Assembly: GCA_004802705.1 (NCBI GenBank) | Contig: SGPL01000728.1 | Span: forward strand, 1 to 13,746 | Length of the DNA stretch: 13,746 nt | Reading direction: 5' to 3' | Origin: Bondarzewia mesenterica | Lineage: Eukaryota > Basidiomycota > Agaricomycetes > Russulales > Bondarzewiaceae | Part shown: in pieces, positions 1-8,927 of the stretch | Layout: every line of letters starts with the position of its first letter | Position numbering within the stretch: the stretch's first letter is position 1 | Position numbers and translations under genes: made by a program | The notes under the pieces: model-generated | What the model was told of the DNA's origin: nothing | What the model saw: only the letters and a program-made list of their open reading frames with translations | The model's database searches: none

Positions 1-46
1 TCCTTAGTGTACACATTAAATGAGTTAGACATAAGACAAAACAAGT

Positions 47-929
47 TTATTTAAGAGGATCTTCGTCTTCAACGTCAGAATCAATGTCAGTAGCGCTACT
101 CTCGCCACCGCCGTCCAAGTCCAGCTGCTCCGTTGCTTGCGACGGGCTGTCGTGGAGTCTGAATCGCGGTCCCGCGGTCATCGACATATCGCGGAGGGAG
201 CTCGACTACCTCCGTACCATTCTCCGTGTACACCATCATGGGCAGCCACCCGCCGTCGTGGTGCACGACCTAGACGTGCGAGCCCGAGGGCTGTGGCAAG
301 TGAGTATCGGCTGTGCTTGCGGGTGGGACGTGGTTGCTCATGAGTAAGGGGGAGGAGGTATCGTGGATGGAGGAGGAGCGCGCATGGGATCTCACTGTGC
401 CACTCGTCGCGGTGCGTTGGCTGCTGCCTGTGGCATCTTGCATATAGGGGGCAGACAAGTGCGAGTGTGGGTCCAGCGCGAAGGACGTGGAGATGGGCTC
501 ATCATCATATCATGGACTGAGGATGTTGGAGGATGTCGAAGGGTGCGCATACGCAGAGAAGCGATGGCGGCGCGTGCACCAGCAGTAGAAGAGGAGGGCT
601 GCGATGGCTCAGAGGAGGGCTGCGATGGCTCAGAGGATAAGCCTAAGGACAAGTCCACCGATGCCTGATCCTATTGCGATTTTTGGGGACACAGATCTGC
701 CACTAGGGCCAGGAGAGGGAATCCATGTGCAATGATTACAGGAAGAAGTATGTTCGTGCTTACCTGGAATCAAGATCCAGACGGCTTGTGGGTCCATTCC
801 CACCACTGTGCAGAGGCCCTTGCGACCATTTGTTGCCCTCCGAGTCGACAAGGGATATAAAGAATTGGTAGCCCCAAGACTGGTATAGTTGTCAACAAAT
901 CCTAGAATTAAGGACGCGCCCAGAGTCAC
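47..929 (-). pseudogene. Decayed single-pass membrane protein with long cytosolic tail
   Basis: Read on the minus strand, one frame gives a plausible ectodomain end (about 929-700), a glycine-rich membrane segment beginning IAIGSGIGG (about 637-672), a repeated AIAALL stretch followed by FYCWC and a basic TRRHR stop-transfer (561-629), a Ser/Thr/Pro-rich tail, and an ELPPRY motif (186-203). The order of ectodomain, Gly/Ala membrane helix, basic residues and low-complexity tail with a PPxY-like motif is common in uncharacterised basidiomycete membrane proteins; this is from memory of the family. The frame is broken by stops at 630-632, 609-611, 510-512 and 270-272, all in the same phase. An acidic C-terminus (SDVEDEDPLK, stop at 47-49) lies in another phase, so at least one frameshift is also needed. 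The true 5' end was not found and may lie beyond 929. I infer a pseudogene; the function is unknown. Confidence 0.6.
590..631. repeat. 21-bp tandem duplication in the membrane segment
   Basis: Two identical 21-bp units (590-610 and 611-631) are followed by the first six bases of a third. On the minus strand each unit reads as seven codons, AIAALL plus one further codon. At both unit ends next to a downstream copy that codon is TGA, while the last copy runs on as TTC TAC (Phe-Tyr). The duplication lies within the predicted membrane helix of the pseudogene, so it lengthens the hydrophobic stretch and also carries the stops. Confidence 0.85.
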
Positions 930-1056
930 CTGCCTTGTGTGTTTTAGTGCAGCATCATGAGCACAGAGTGCGCAGGCTTTGGCACGTCGCGCGAAATTTC
1001 GCTAAGTCGAATCACGTTTTTTGGCGAGCACCTGCCAAAACTGGCCCGAGTGTGCC

Positions 1057-1103
1057 CAGCCGCTATCGCATGGAGTGTAGCGGAGTGTGAACGATAGCGG
1101 CTG
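1057..1103. repeat. Perfect 12-bp inverted repeat (potential hairpin)
   Basis: CAGCCGCTATCG at 1057-1068 is the exact reverse complement of CGATAGCGGCTG at 1092-1103, separated by 23 bases. It lies between the membrane-protein pseudogene and the next coding-like stretch. It could be a hairpin, a regulatory dyad or the remnant of a foldback element. No flanking target duplication was recognised. Confidence 0.7.
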
Positions 1104-1485
1104 TGTCCGAGCCTACTGCGATCTGCCCACTTCTGCCCATCTGGAGACCACCTCCCACCAATTTTTTCTTCCGTCCGCTCATGTTTACCCTTCTGTCAAC
1201 CACTATGCTTTCTTCGCCGATCCTCGAGATTACGGATTTGACAACGCAGGATACACACACGGACGATGCACGAGCTGATAGAGATGCGTGCGCAGACGAT
1301 GCAGGTGATGAGGGCTGTGGAAAAGTTGAACATCCAAAGTACATGAAGTTGACGAAGACGATGCAGAAAGAGGCAGAGGCTGCCCTGGATCATTTCTGCC
1401 TGCGTCATTGGATCAATAAGCGAGGAGGAAGGCTTTCGCACATGCCGTATCAGCTTACATTCCTCACAGGATCTACAAAGTCATC

Positions 1486-1687
1486 ATGAGCCATTTCCAT
1501 CTTCTCCGCGATCGTAGTATGCTTGCAGAGCTTGCGGATTCTTGGGAATTTTGGGAGGAGGAGGGCACGGAATTATGGATGCTTGTTCAGAAGCTCAATC
1601 GCAAGTTTGATCGGGACCACCGGGAGACCAAACGGAAGTCGTCTGCCAAGCGTGCAGAAACGAAGCAGCGCAGAGCTAGCAAAGCAG
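1486..1687 (+). CDS. Possible exon of an unidentified protein
   Basis: This open stretch has coding-like composition. An amphipathic region with spaced Trp/Phe and Leu (SWEFWEEEGTELW, about 1536-1575) is followed by a strongly basic, probably helical tail rich in Lys, Arg, Glu and Ala. It ends at a good 5' splice site (AG|GTACGA, donor at 1688). Upstream, two other frames between 1250 and 1485 also look coding-like (for example a helical stretch starting MHELIEMRAQTMQ near 1267), but they cannot be joined into one model. The start codon shown (1486) is only the first ATG. I do not recognise the family. It may be a pseudogene or a fragment of a transposon-associated gene. Confidence 0.3.
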
Positions 1688-1740
1688 GTACGACATACTA
1701 CTTTCTGCTTTTTTTTGTTCACTGCTGCTCACGCATACAC

Positions 1741-2062
1741 GCGTGGCACATCCACAGCGCTCGCCAGCTCACCCGTTTCCGCCGTCATTCCCAATTCCCT
1801 ACTTGCGATCGTAGACACACGCGACGCATCCACAGCGCCCCCCAGCTCACCCGTTTCACTGTCACTCCCGAATCCCAACGTGCGAACGCAGACACGCACG
1901 GCACATCCCCAGCCATCTCTGTCGGTTGTCGTCCTGCAGACTCCCTACGTGTGAATGCGGGCGCGTTGCGTGTATTCTCGAGCGTGCCTGTACCCCCAAC
2001 TGTTCCTAACTCATCCACTTGTCGTCCTGTCCCAGAGTCGCTGCATACGAATGCAAACACCT
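1741..2062. repeat. Degenerate tandem repeat, four units of about 70-100 bp
   Basis: Four diverged copies start near 1741, 1821, 1895 and 1963. Units share a start like GCGNNGCACATCCACAGCG, a centre like CCAGCTCACCCGTTTC and an end like GAANGCAGACAC. The first two copies are the most similar. Spacing is about 80, 74, 68 and 100 bp, so it changes through small indels that do not all keep a reading frame. That argues against a protein repeat and for a minisatellite-like array. Confidence 0.55.
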
Positions 2063-2280
2063 ATTGTAGACTGACTGCATTGTTAAAGAATGCGAGAAAC
2101 ATGACGGTGGAGAACGCGACAAATGCGTCGCGCGCTCGGTGCGAACTCTATCTCTTACTTCTGAAGCTTTCTGCAGGCTCGAAGGTCTGCCTCAAGTCAA
2201 GACACAGACCCTTGCCTGCAACTTTGGCTTCGTCAAGGTTGTAGATACGAACACTTTCGCAGCGGAATGCCAGCCCAGTG

Positions 2281-2820
2281 TCACATAGAACCATGGTCGG
2301 GTACTTTGTTGCACTCAAACTCTCTACGTATCAGAACTATCATGCCCCACAACGGACCGCCTCTATTTTCCAAGAGTGTTACCGAACTTTCTGAGGAAGG
2401 CGTCGTCATGCTGTCACCATGTGTGATGTATGCATCTCCTTGGACAACAGCTCTGAATGCACTTGATTTACCTGTGAGTGTCATATCCGCGCGGACAAAA
2501 CTATACTGATACAATTTCAGAATCGGTAGCTGAAACAAAGCGGAGATATTCCCGCCAGACGTTGAGCCATGAATTCGTCTGACGCCGCCGGCTTTGCCTC
2601 CATCTCGCTGTCGCAAGATCTCATCCAACGCCGCTTGTGTACGACTATGCTGACTTGCTTTGATCGAAGGAGAACATCTTATTCTGCAGCGCCTTGTCAA
2701 TAGCACCCTTTCCAAATGACTCTCAAGACGAAAGACAGCCTGCATCTTAATTTTCGCAGGCAAGACAGAATGAAGCGGTCGTCCAGTACAAGGGTCTTGG
2801 ATCTGGGGAACGTATGGCAT
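2281..2820 (-). other. Long open frame, uncertain coding status
   Basis: This 179-codon uninterrupted frame runs on the minus strand. No signal peptide, membrane helix or motif that I recognise is present. On the opposite strand, 2474-2520 looks like a good 47-bp intron (GTGAGT donor, CTGAT before a TTTCAG acceptor) after a coding-like stretch near 2341-2473. The two strands therefore make competing claims. The plus-strand model hits a stop just after the acceptor in the simplest phase, so it would also be broken. I list this as a possible decayed gene of unknown orientation. Confidence 0.18.
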
Positions 2821-3775
2821 GCTTTAATTGGAAGGACGCGTAATATGGTGATTCGGATGCTCGTGCTCCGCAACGTCGTGCTACTCTGGGATTTCTCTGA
2901 TTTTTTTTTTTACTTTGGATACCATGTCACGTCGATGGTCAACGCCACAATAGCCCTATACTCGTATATTTTGATCCATAATCGCAGTAACGCAATTCAT
3001 TCAGAACCGACCGGCACCCCTCCCCCTTGCTCTATAGTCAAATCGAAGACGCGCCGCATTTGCATACTTCATTTTCGACGTATGTGATTAGTACTTTCAC
3101 GCATACTCACTGCTCCCCACTCAGAACACGCGCACATCGGTCGCCCGGTCCGCTGACTACAGTACGGCCGTCTATGTACGGCGCAGCGCCCACCACTGCG
3201 CGCGTAACAGTTCAAATTTCAACCACGCACGCCTTCATCCTCATCCATTTATTCAAATATCAAAACATAGAGTACCACCTTACGTCCAACTTCTGCCCAC
3301 CGCCATTGACAATTCCGGACCTTCCCGGACCCGCCGCATCGCCCATCAAACCCTCGCACGCTCACCTACACGCTCTCACACTCCAACCCACCCTCACACA
3401 GGCACGCTGCTCGGAACTGACACGGAATACCCAAATCAGCCTATCATCCATCCATCCATCATCCATCAGGATCATCTTCCCTCTTTGACGTCTTCCATCG
3501 ATGTTAACGTTCATTTCCCTCTTCTTTCTTTTCCCATCGTCCCTTTTCGCGTCCTTCCATTCCTCTTTGTCTTTTGTTCTTGACCTATCACCTGCCTATC
3601 ACTTCGGCCCTTTCGACGACCCAGCGCCCACTCCGGGAGACCGAGGATCATTTATGGACTTTTGATCCGGACGCGCCCACTGTCTACATGACATTAACAA
3701 CCCCGACCGATTAGAACCGATCACACCAACGCGGAATCGACACGGAAACTTTAAAATAAATCAACACCGTTGCGT
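2821..3775. other. About 950 bp without a recognisable gene
   Basis: It contains a T tract (2901-2910), a CCAT-type microsatellite (about 3442-3470), and a strongly pyrimidine-rich plus strand from about 3470 to 3600, the kind of composition often seen just upstream of fungal start sites. A 54-codon frame starts at 3501 with a hydrophobic Phe/Leu/Ser N-terminus and ends at 3665. The hydrophobicity follows from the CT-rich bases, so I do not call it a gene. No coding domain was recognised before the transposon at 3776. Confidence 0.5.
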
Positions 3776-4448
3776 AGGACCCCCGATAATAGGAGGGGAT
3801 CCTAGACACCGATCCGGACAAATTTTGGGCGAAAATTCGAAAATGCTAGATGAAATACGGACAAATTCGACCCTTGAGGTCGAGGTAGCTAAATTTTCAT
3901 CCGGACATGGGGGGCCGGGGCCCAGAGGACCCAGATTGCCATCCGGACATATTTTGGCTAAGCTGGGCTGGGGTCAGACATATCCAAACAATATAAGCAT
4001 GATCTGCAGGCGTCGATATCACTGCCTCGGAGTTGCAGACCTACAAGCAACTCAAGGCTGGTGCCACACACCTAAAGGAGGTTATGAAACTTTTCAGGAA
4101 ACGATCTCAGCAGGTGGACAACGATGACGGCTCGGACTCGGATTGAGCAGGTATCAATGCTCAGCGTGTGTACATTTTGGAGCCTATTTGTGACCACAAC
4201 GTTGTTTTCGTGTCTTCTATACATTATATACAACGTTTTAGAGCTCCAGGAGCTTTTTTGAATATTTTGACAATTTTTGGTGAATTTCTGGAACCTATAT
4301 GCTCTTTCTGGACAAAAAATGGCCTCAGCGCGAACCTAGCGAAAAATCCGGACATAAAGAGCCAAAATCGCGAAATTTCGGTCCGGACACAAACATCCGG
4401 AAATCCGGAAAATTTCGGCTAGGTTCCCCTCCTATTATCGGGGGTCCT
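3776..4448. mobile_element. 673-bp non-autonomous TIR DNA transposon
   Basis: The ends are 30-bp terminal inverted repeats: 3776-3805 and the reverse complement of 4419-4448 agree at 29 of 30 positions and start AGGACCCCCGATAATAGG. The interior is non-coding apart from a short open tail (4003-4146). Near both ends TCCGGACA recurs in one orientation (3813, 3900, 3942, 4347, 4382), with two shorter TCCGGA copies at 4396 and 4404. No transposase fits, so it would have to be mobilised in trans. The GC-rich terminus and subterminal motif array recall hAT or KDZ-type elements (family knowledge), but no 8-bp target duplication is visible: the flanks CGTTGCGT and GTCTAATC do not match. One junction may have been lost by recombination. 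Confidence 0.85.
4003..4146 (+). other. Possible residual C-terminal coding tail inside the transposon
   Basis: An open frame of 47 codons begins after a TGA at 4000-4002 and ends at TGA 4144-4146. It reads like a genuine protein C-terminus: a basic amphipathic helix (KEVMKLFRKRSQQ) followed by an acidic end (DNDDGSDSD). It has no start codon and no recognised domain. It could be what remains of the transposase gene in an internally deleted copy, or captured host sequence. An overlapping 100-codon frame (3825-4127) has low-complexity Gly/Pro content and is judged a shadow. Confidence 0.35.
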
Positions 4449-4583
4449 GTCTAATCAAAGTCTTGACGTTGTCGGATTGAGGGATCGCACATTGATGAGC
4501 AAGGGCTGGCCAGGGCTCTTCATATTGCACTTTAGCCGTCCCGCTCAAGCACATTCCATCCTTATCTTGCGCTGTATCCCTAG

Positions 4584-5593
4584 ATCTTCCATTTAGAAGA
4601 GCTCCACCGTCGCGGCACCGTCCACAACGGAATCAAGCCGGAATATTTGCATGCCCTGAAATCAGCCAGCGTTACTGATGCATCTTCTACACTATGGATC
4701 ACCGACTTCGGACTTTCCTACGCGCTCCCGCGTCTCGATAGCAGACATGTTCCGAAGCATGTGGAGATCAAAGGGACGTACTTTTTTTGTCTCTATGGTC
4801 GCATCATGGTATATGTTCGTGTGCATTGCTTATGGTGCTCGCCACTTAGTCACCGCTACTTTTGTACAGCGGCCAATCTGGTCCGAGAGAAAAAAATTTC
4901 ATATAAATGCAATATAAACTAATATAAATGGCAGATAAATGGCGACAAAACTGAGAGCTCGATGTGGAGTTGGATGGAAAGCAACACAATTTGAAGAGAC
5001 CCTCGCTTCGGCAGTTCGGCCAGTGGATTGGAGATCACATGATTTGCTATATTAGGAAATGATGACATCATATGGCCAAATTGCTCCGGCTGGAATTTCA
5101 TATCTCCTTCAATTTTGAGCTTCAGAGGAATCGGTCTGACAGAAAGTTCCTATTCATCAAAAGGAACATTTTTGGTAGAGGAATAAGAAATTGGGTGAAA
5201 TTTTGGTGAGTTATATCAGTTGTACAAAAGTAGTGGTGACTAAGTGGCGAGCACCATAGATTCTGCCCCGACTGCGTGCCTGATCAGCAGCGTTGAACTG
5301 CTCAATCTCAGCGAGAGGACCTTGAATCTCTCACGTATCTGCTGTCGTTCTTGCAGAAGGGCTCTCTGCCATGGGATTATATCTGGCCACAATTGAATCC
5401 CTCGGAACCCGAACCGCATACCTGGCAGATGAAGGCGGCGATGAGTGCTTCTGAATTGTTCGAGGATATGGACCCTGTATATCTTCAGTTCTTCAAGGAA
5501 ACAAAAGCTCTACCGTTTGCGGAGAAGCCGGATTACGACGGAATGAGAGAGTCATCAGGATCGCATGGGAGAGGACAGACTTGGGGGCCATGA
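4584..5593 (+). pseudogene. CK1-like protein kinase pseudogene
   Basis: The first part (about 4584-4808) carries a degenerate catalytic loop, HRRGTVHNGIKPEY, and an intact DFGLS. The second part (about 5297-5593) carries EDLESLTYLLSFL followed by GSLPW, then EKPDYDGM. These match the casein kinase 1 signatures DDLESLGYVL, GSLPW and DDKPDYDYLR in the right order (family knowledge). The HRD Asp is replaced by Gly (HNG, 4623-4631) and KPEN reads KPEY, so catalysis would be lost. The N-lobe with the Gly-rich loop and Lys is missing upstream. A likely frameshift lies in the T tract 4782-4788, a stop lies at 5294-5296, and the C-terminal helix is cut at 5591-5593. A transposon (4833-5256) splits the two parts; the sequence around it looks like a 53-bp intron (GTATATG donor at 4809, acceptor at 5287). 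Confidence 0.8.
4833..5256. mobile_element. 424-bp Tc1/mariner-type MITE with TA target duplication
   Basis: Terminal inverted repeats of 36 bp (4833-4868 and 5221-5256) start TGGTGCTCGCCACTTAG and differ at one position. Each end is flanked by TA (4831-4832 and 5257-5258), the duplication made by the Tc1/mariner/pogo superfamily (family knowledge). The interior is A/T-rich with no transposase-like frame; the only frame, of 60 codons, is unconvincing. The nearly identical ends suggest fairly recent insertion. The host sequence is the intron of the CK1-like pseudogene, so the insertion alone need not have killed that gene. Confidence 0.88.
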
Positions 5594-6320
5594 TGTGAGA
5601 GTCGATTTAATTTGTGGGACGCCTGGGACAGACTTATTCGGGGTGAGAAACTCTACGATATCGATCCCCTCAGCTGATCAGACATGGACAAAGACCTCTT
5701 TGTCATCGGGCGTACAGAATCCGTACATGTGATACGATGTCCCATCGAACAACAAACTGCAGTGCTTGTAGCACCGCATCCGGGGAGTATCTCTAACCAA
5801 AGTGAATCCGACATTTCTAACTGTTTACTGTATAGATTTTTAGACGCAATAATGATAATCTACCTTGACGATGAGGAGCATGAGTTTCCTTTTCTGAAAT
5901 CCGGTTTATGGACGGCGCTAGCTCCGATCTGATTTCCATCCTGCCCCGGCACGCGCTCGTGTCACTGACCTTGCTGACGAATGTACATACCCGTCTGCCG
6001 TAAGCGAGGCAGATCTCTCATACCAAAAGCTCCAGATTCTGGACACGCTACGAAGAACAAGGAACGAAGTGACTGGGAATGGAGTTCCAAGGAAGACCCA
6101 TCTATACTTCTACCAGCAGTGGGTGTATATTTGCTTCAGTACTGCATCCACACAAGTCAGCCTGTGCTATCGAAACTCGGCAAGACTGGAAGGATGACTA
6201 TTATAGTGGACTCGGAGTGCCGTAATGACGACATGCAGCAATACATTCTAAGTACGCCGTGTCTTTTTTTTTGATTACTGGCTGAACACCGTATTCATAA
6301 GTGACCCCGTGTCCATTCGG
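5594..6320. other. Decayed coding-like sequence, no identified gene
   Basis: This region follows the kinase pseudogene. Plus-strand frames look partly coding but are short and mutually out of phase. One is an 80-codon frame at 5684-5932. The other runs from about 5920 to 6196 without a start codon and includes a helical stretch (SYQKLQILDTLRRTRNEV). The second could begin at a splice acceptor (CTAG, about 5917-5920). I recognise neither. They may be a C-terminal extension of the kinase gene or another relic. Confidence 0.3.
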
Positions 6321-6327
6321 CGAAGCA

Positions 6328-6337
6328 AATATATATA
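6328..6337 (+). promoter_or_regulatory. TATA-like element upstream of the flavin monooxygenase
   Basis: AATATATATA lies 55-64 bases before the ATG at 6392, at a spacing that suits a short fungal 5' leader. It is the only strong TATA-like run in the intergenic stretch just before this gene. Confidence 0.4.
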
Positions 6338-6391
6338 GGCTTAACTACGAGCACCGTCCAACTTTCCCCCGTCCCGCCACGAGCACTTGCC

Positions 6392-8927
6392 ATGTCTACT
6401 GATAAATCTACGAATTTCGGTCATTCAAGTATACTTATCATCGGTGCAGGGTACGTGTTGTAATTGCCGTCATACGCCTGCCACCTGCCCCGATGATGTT
6501 CATAATGTCCATCGGTCCTTCTCAGGGTTGGCGGGCTCGGTTTCGCTATCGCATTGAAGAGGCAATGGGGCTTCGAAGATTTTGTCGTGAGTACTACCAT
6601 CCAATCAATCTGAGCGCCGGTAAGAACTCATCCTCGTTCAGATCATTGAAAGAGGACCGGACATCGGTGGTACCTGGAGGGTACGTCGGACCCATCATGC
6701 TCATTATTGTAATTTCTCATCAGATGTAACCGCCATAGGATAACACGTACCCCGTAAGTCTCAGGGAAGTTGTAGAGAGTAGTCCTTTCTACAGATTTGC
6801 TGACGATATCAATGAACAGGGTTGCGGGTCAGATATTGCCGTCCATTGGTACAGCCTATCTACCGATCTCAAATCGGACTGGGCCCGAACTTACGGTACA
6901 CAACCGGAGATCCAAGCCTATCTGCAAGATGTGAAATCCAAATATGCCCTCGGTTCTCGCATTCGATTCAACACAAACGTTGTCTCGGCTTCCTGGGATG
7001 ATGGCATCAAACAATGGAACGTAGTTGTTGAAAACAGACAGACAGGAGACAAGCAGGAAATCAAGACTAAGATGCTGGTCTCCGCTATTGGCATTTTGGC
7101 TGAGCCCAACGTGCCAAAGTTTGGTGGCGTAGGTTTAGAGGGATTCAAAGGGGAAGTCTTTCATTCGGCCAGGTGGAACCACAGTGTCAATCTCAGTGGT
7201 AAGCGGGTGGCTGTTATCGGAAACGGATGTTCGACGTACGTCTGTCGTTCTATTCATTCTCAGAATCCCCGACTCCATTCTCCTATATACAGTGCCCAGT
7301 TTGTTCCCATCATTACCGAAGACCCGACTGTCAACGTTGTCAACTTCTGCCGTACCCCGATGTGGTACATCGGACGCGTATGTTCTATTTCAAATCTTCA
7401 ATTACTCGAATGGAAAACTTACAAAACCTCAGCCGCAAAACACCTATTCTCCTTTTTCAATTTGGCTCTTTACGTACTTACCTTTCCTCATGCGCCTTTA
7501 TCGGTGGGGCATGGCTTTCAGAGTAAGCTAGCCGAATTTACAAACATTTCTTTTGGAACGATTAGCTCACACTCATCAGGACGACCTCCGATTCATAACT
7601 TTCCGCGGTCGCAATTCGTTCTTGAGCCAGTTGTTTGCCAAGGTATTTCCAGCTTGATCTTGATACGGCTATCAGTGAACATTCGACGCTTTGTCCCTAC
7701 AGGCCCTTACTGCGTATATGAAGAAAAACATTCCTGCAGAATACGTTGACAAAATGATCCCGAAGTATCGTCAGCATTTTGTTTCCTCATCGAGTCATGT
7801 CGTATGGATGTTGATAGTTTTTCCAGCGCCCGGATGCAAACGGCTTATTAGCGGCACAGATTATCTCCCTGCATTGCACCGGCCTAATCTCACCTTGAAT
7901 TGGGAAGGAATCGAAGAGATTACAGAAGATGGTATCCTTACATCTAACGGTACGTTATCCTTAATGTCTCGTTGTCAAACCCACGATCTCATACCTGATG
8001 AATCTGATCATAGGGAAGCATCTCGCATTTGATGTAGTCATTTGCGCTACAGGGTTTGTTGCGGTAAGACGTTTTCTTTTAATTTGAATGGGGTCGATCG
8101 CTGAGACGTGAGAATCCTGTATTTGTGAAGGATAAGTATCCCATATATGTGCGCGGGAGAGGGGGGCAAACTATCGACGAGTACTATGAAAGCCAAGGCG
8201 GTCCGACGGCTTATATTGGTACTACCATGCCAGGTTTCCCGAACTTTGTCACCATTTCAGGCAAGTCAGACCTAATCTGTGGTTTTGTACCCGAAAAAGT
8301 ATGAGATGAGTAACCGAGTTCTTTACGGCAGGTCCAAATACGACTACGGGTCATGCGTCAGTTATATTTACCGAAGAGGTTCAAGTGCGCATCCATTTCT
8401 GCGCGGTGACAGCTTCTCAACATACTTATTGCTCATAATCTCTTTCCCAGATCAACTATGCCCTTAAGTTGTTCAAGCCTATCGTCACATCTTTGCTCGA
8501 AAGCGTTGAGCCAACTGTCGCTGCCACCAACTCGTACAATGCATGGATCCAACGCCGTCTAGACAGCTCCGTCTGGACACAGTGTACTTCTTGGTATCGT
8601 TCCGGAGCAAAGGGGAAAATATTCAGCTTGTTCCCTGCTCCCGTGGGACTGTTTTGGTGGTTATTGCGGGATGTCAAATGGGCAGATTATGAGGTCACCC
8701 CCGTCGATGGCAAGGCCAAAGCCTGGGAGAGGAGCAAGAAAATGGGCGGTCTCAAGTGGATCGGCGTGCTAGGAATTCTAGGTTTGGCTGGGTTTGTCTG
8801 GGGGTCCGTGAACGGCCTGAATTTAAGTATGGTATGTTGTCGTCTGCCATTTCTGTCCTCGAGAGACTACATAGCTCATTTCGACTAATTTGCATAAATA
8901 TCCCGAACAGCGTTGAAACGTGGATGA
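6392..8927 (+). CDS. Flavin monooxygenase, Baeyer-Villiger-like
   Basis: The product is probably an FAD- and NADPH-dependent monooxygenase that inserts oxygen into ketone or aldehyde substrates; the substrate is unknown. Spliced, it gives about 547 residues, normal for the family. Motifs are GAGVGG (18-23, FAD), an IIERG ribose-binding turn (41-45), GGTWRDNTYPGC (49-60), the Baeyer-Villiger fingerprint [11 protein letters not shown] (167-177), GNGCST (192-197, NADPH) and CATGF (350-354). A hydrophobic helix near residues 520-537 suggests a C-terminal membrane anchor. Introns: 6451-6525, 6587-6641, 6681-6738, 6754-6819, 7236-7292, 7378-7432, 7523-7579, 7643-7702, 7770-7826, 7950-8013, 8064-8130, 8261-8331 (GC donor), 8385-8450 and 8827-8910. 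All phases agree. Exon 4 is only 15 nt. The last intron is uncertain: without it the protein stops at 8888. I see no inactivating change, and it is the only intact gene found. Confidence 0.92.

Noticed and set aside
3666..3672. TCCGGAC outside the 3776 element as a sign that the element extends further left
   Set aside because: The terminal inverted repeat ends cleanly at 3776 and there is no further pairing with sequence right of 4448.
3825..4127. 100-codon frame inside the 3776-4448 transposon as a gene
   Set aside because: It begins within the TCCGGACA motif region and is Gly/Pro-rich with no domain. A different phase in the same place gives the better coding-like tail.
6931..7749. A 272-codon single-exon protein inside the monooxygenase
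   Set aside because: It reads through three introns. Splicing at 7236, 7378 and 7523 restores family motifs and keeps the phase.
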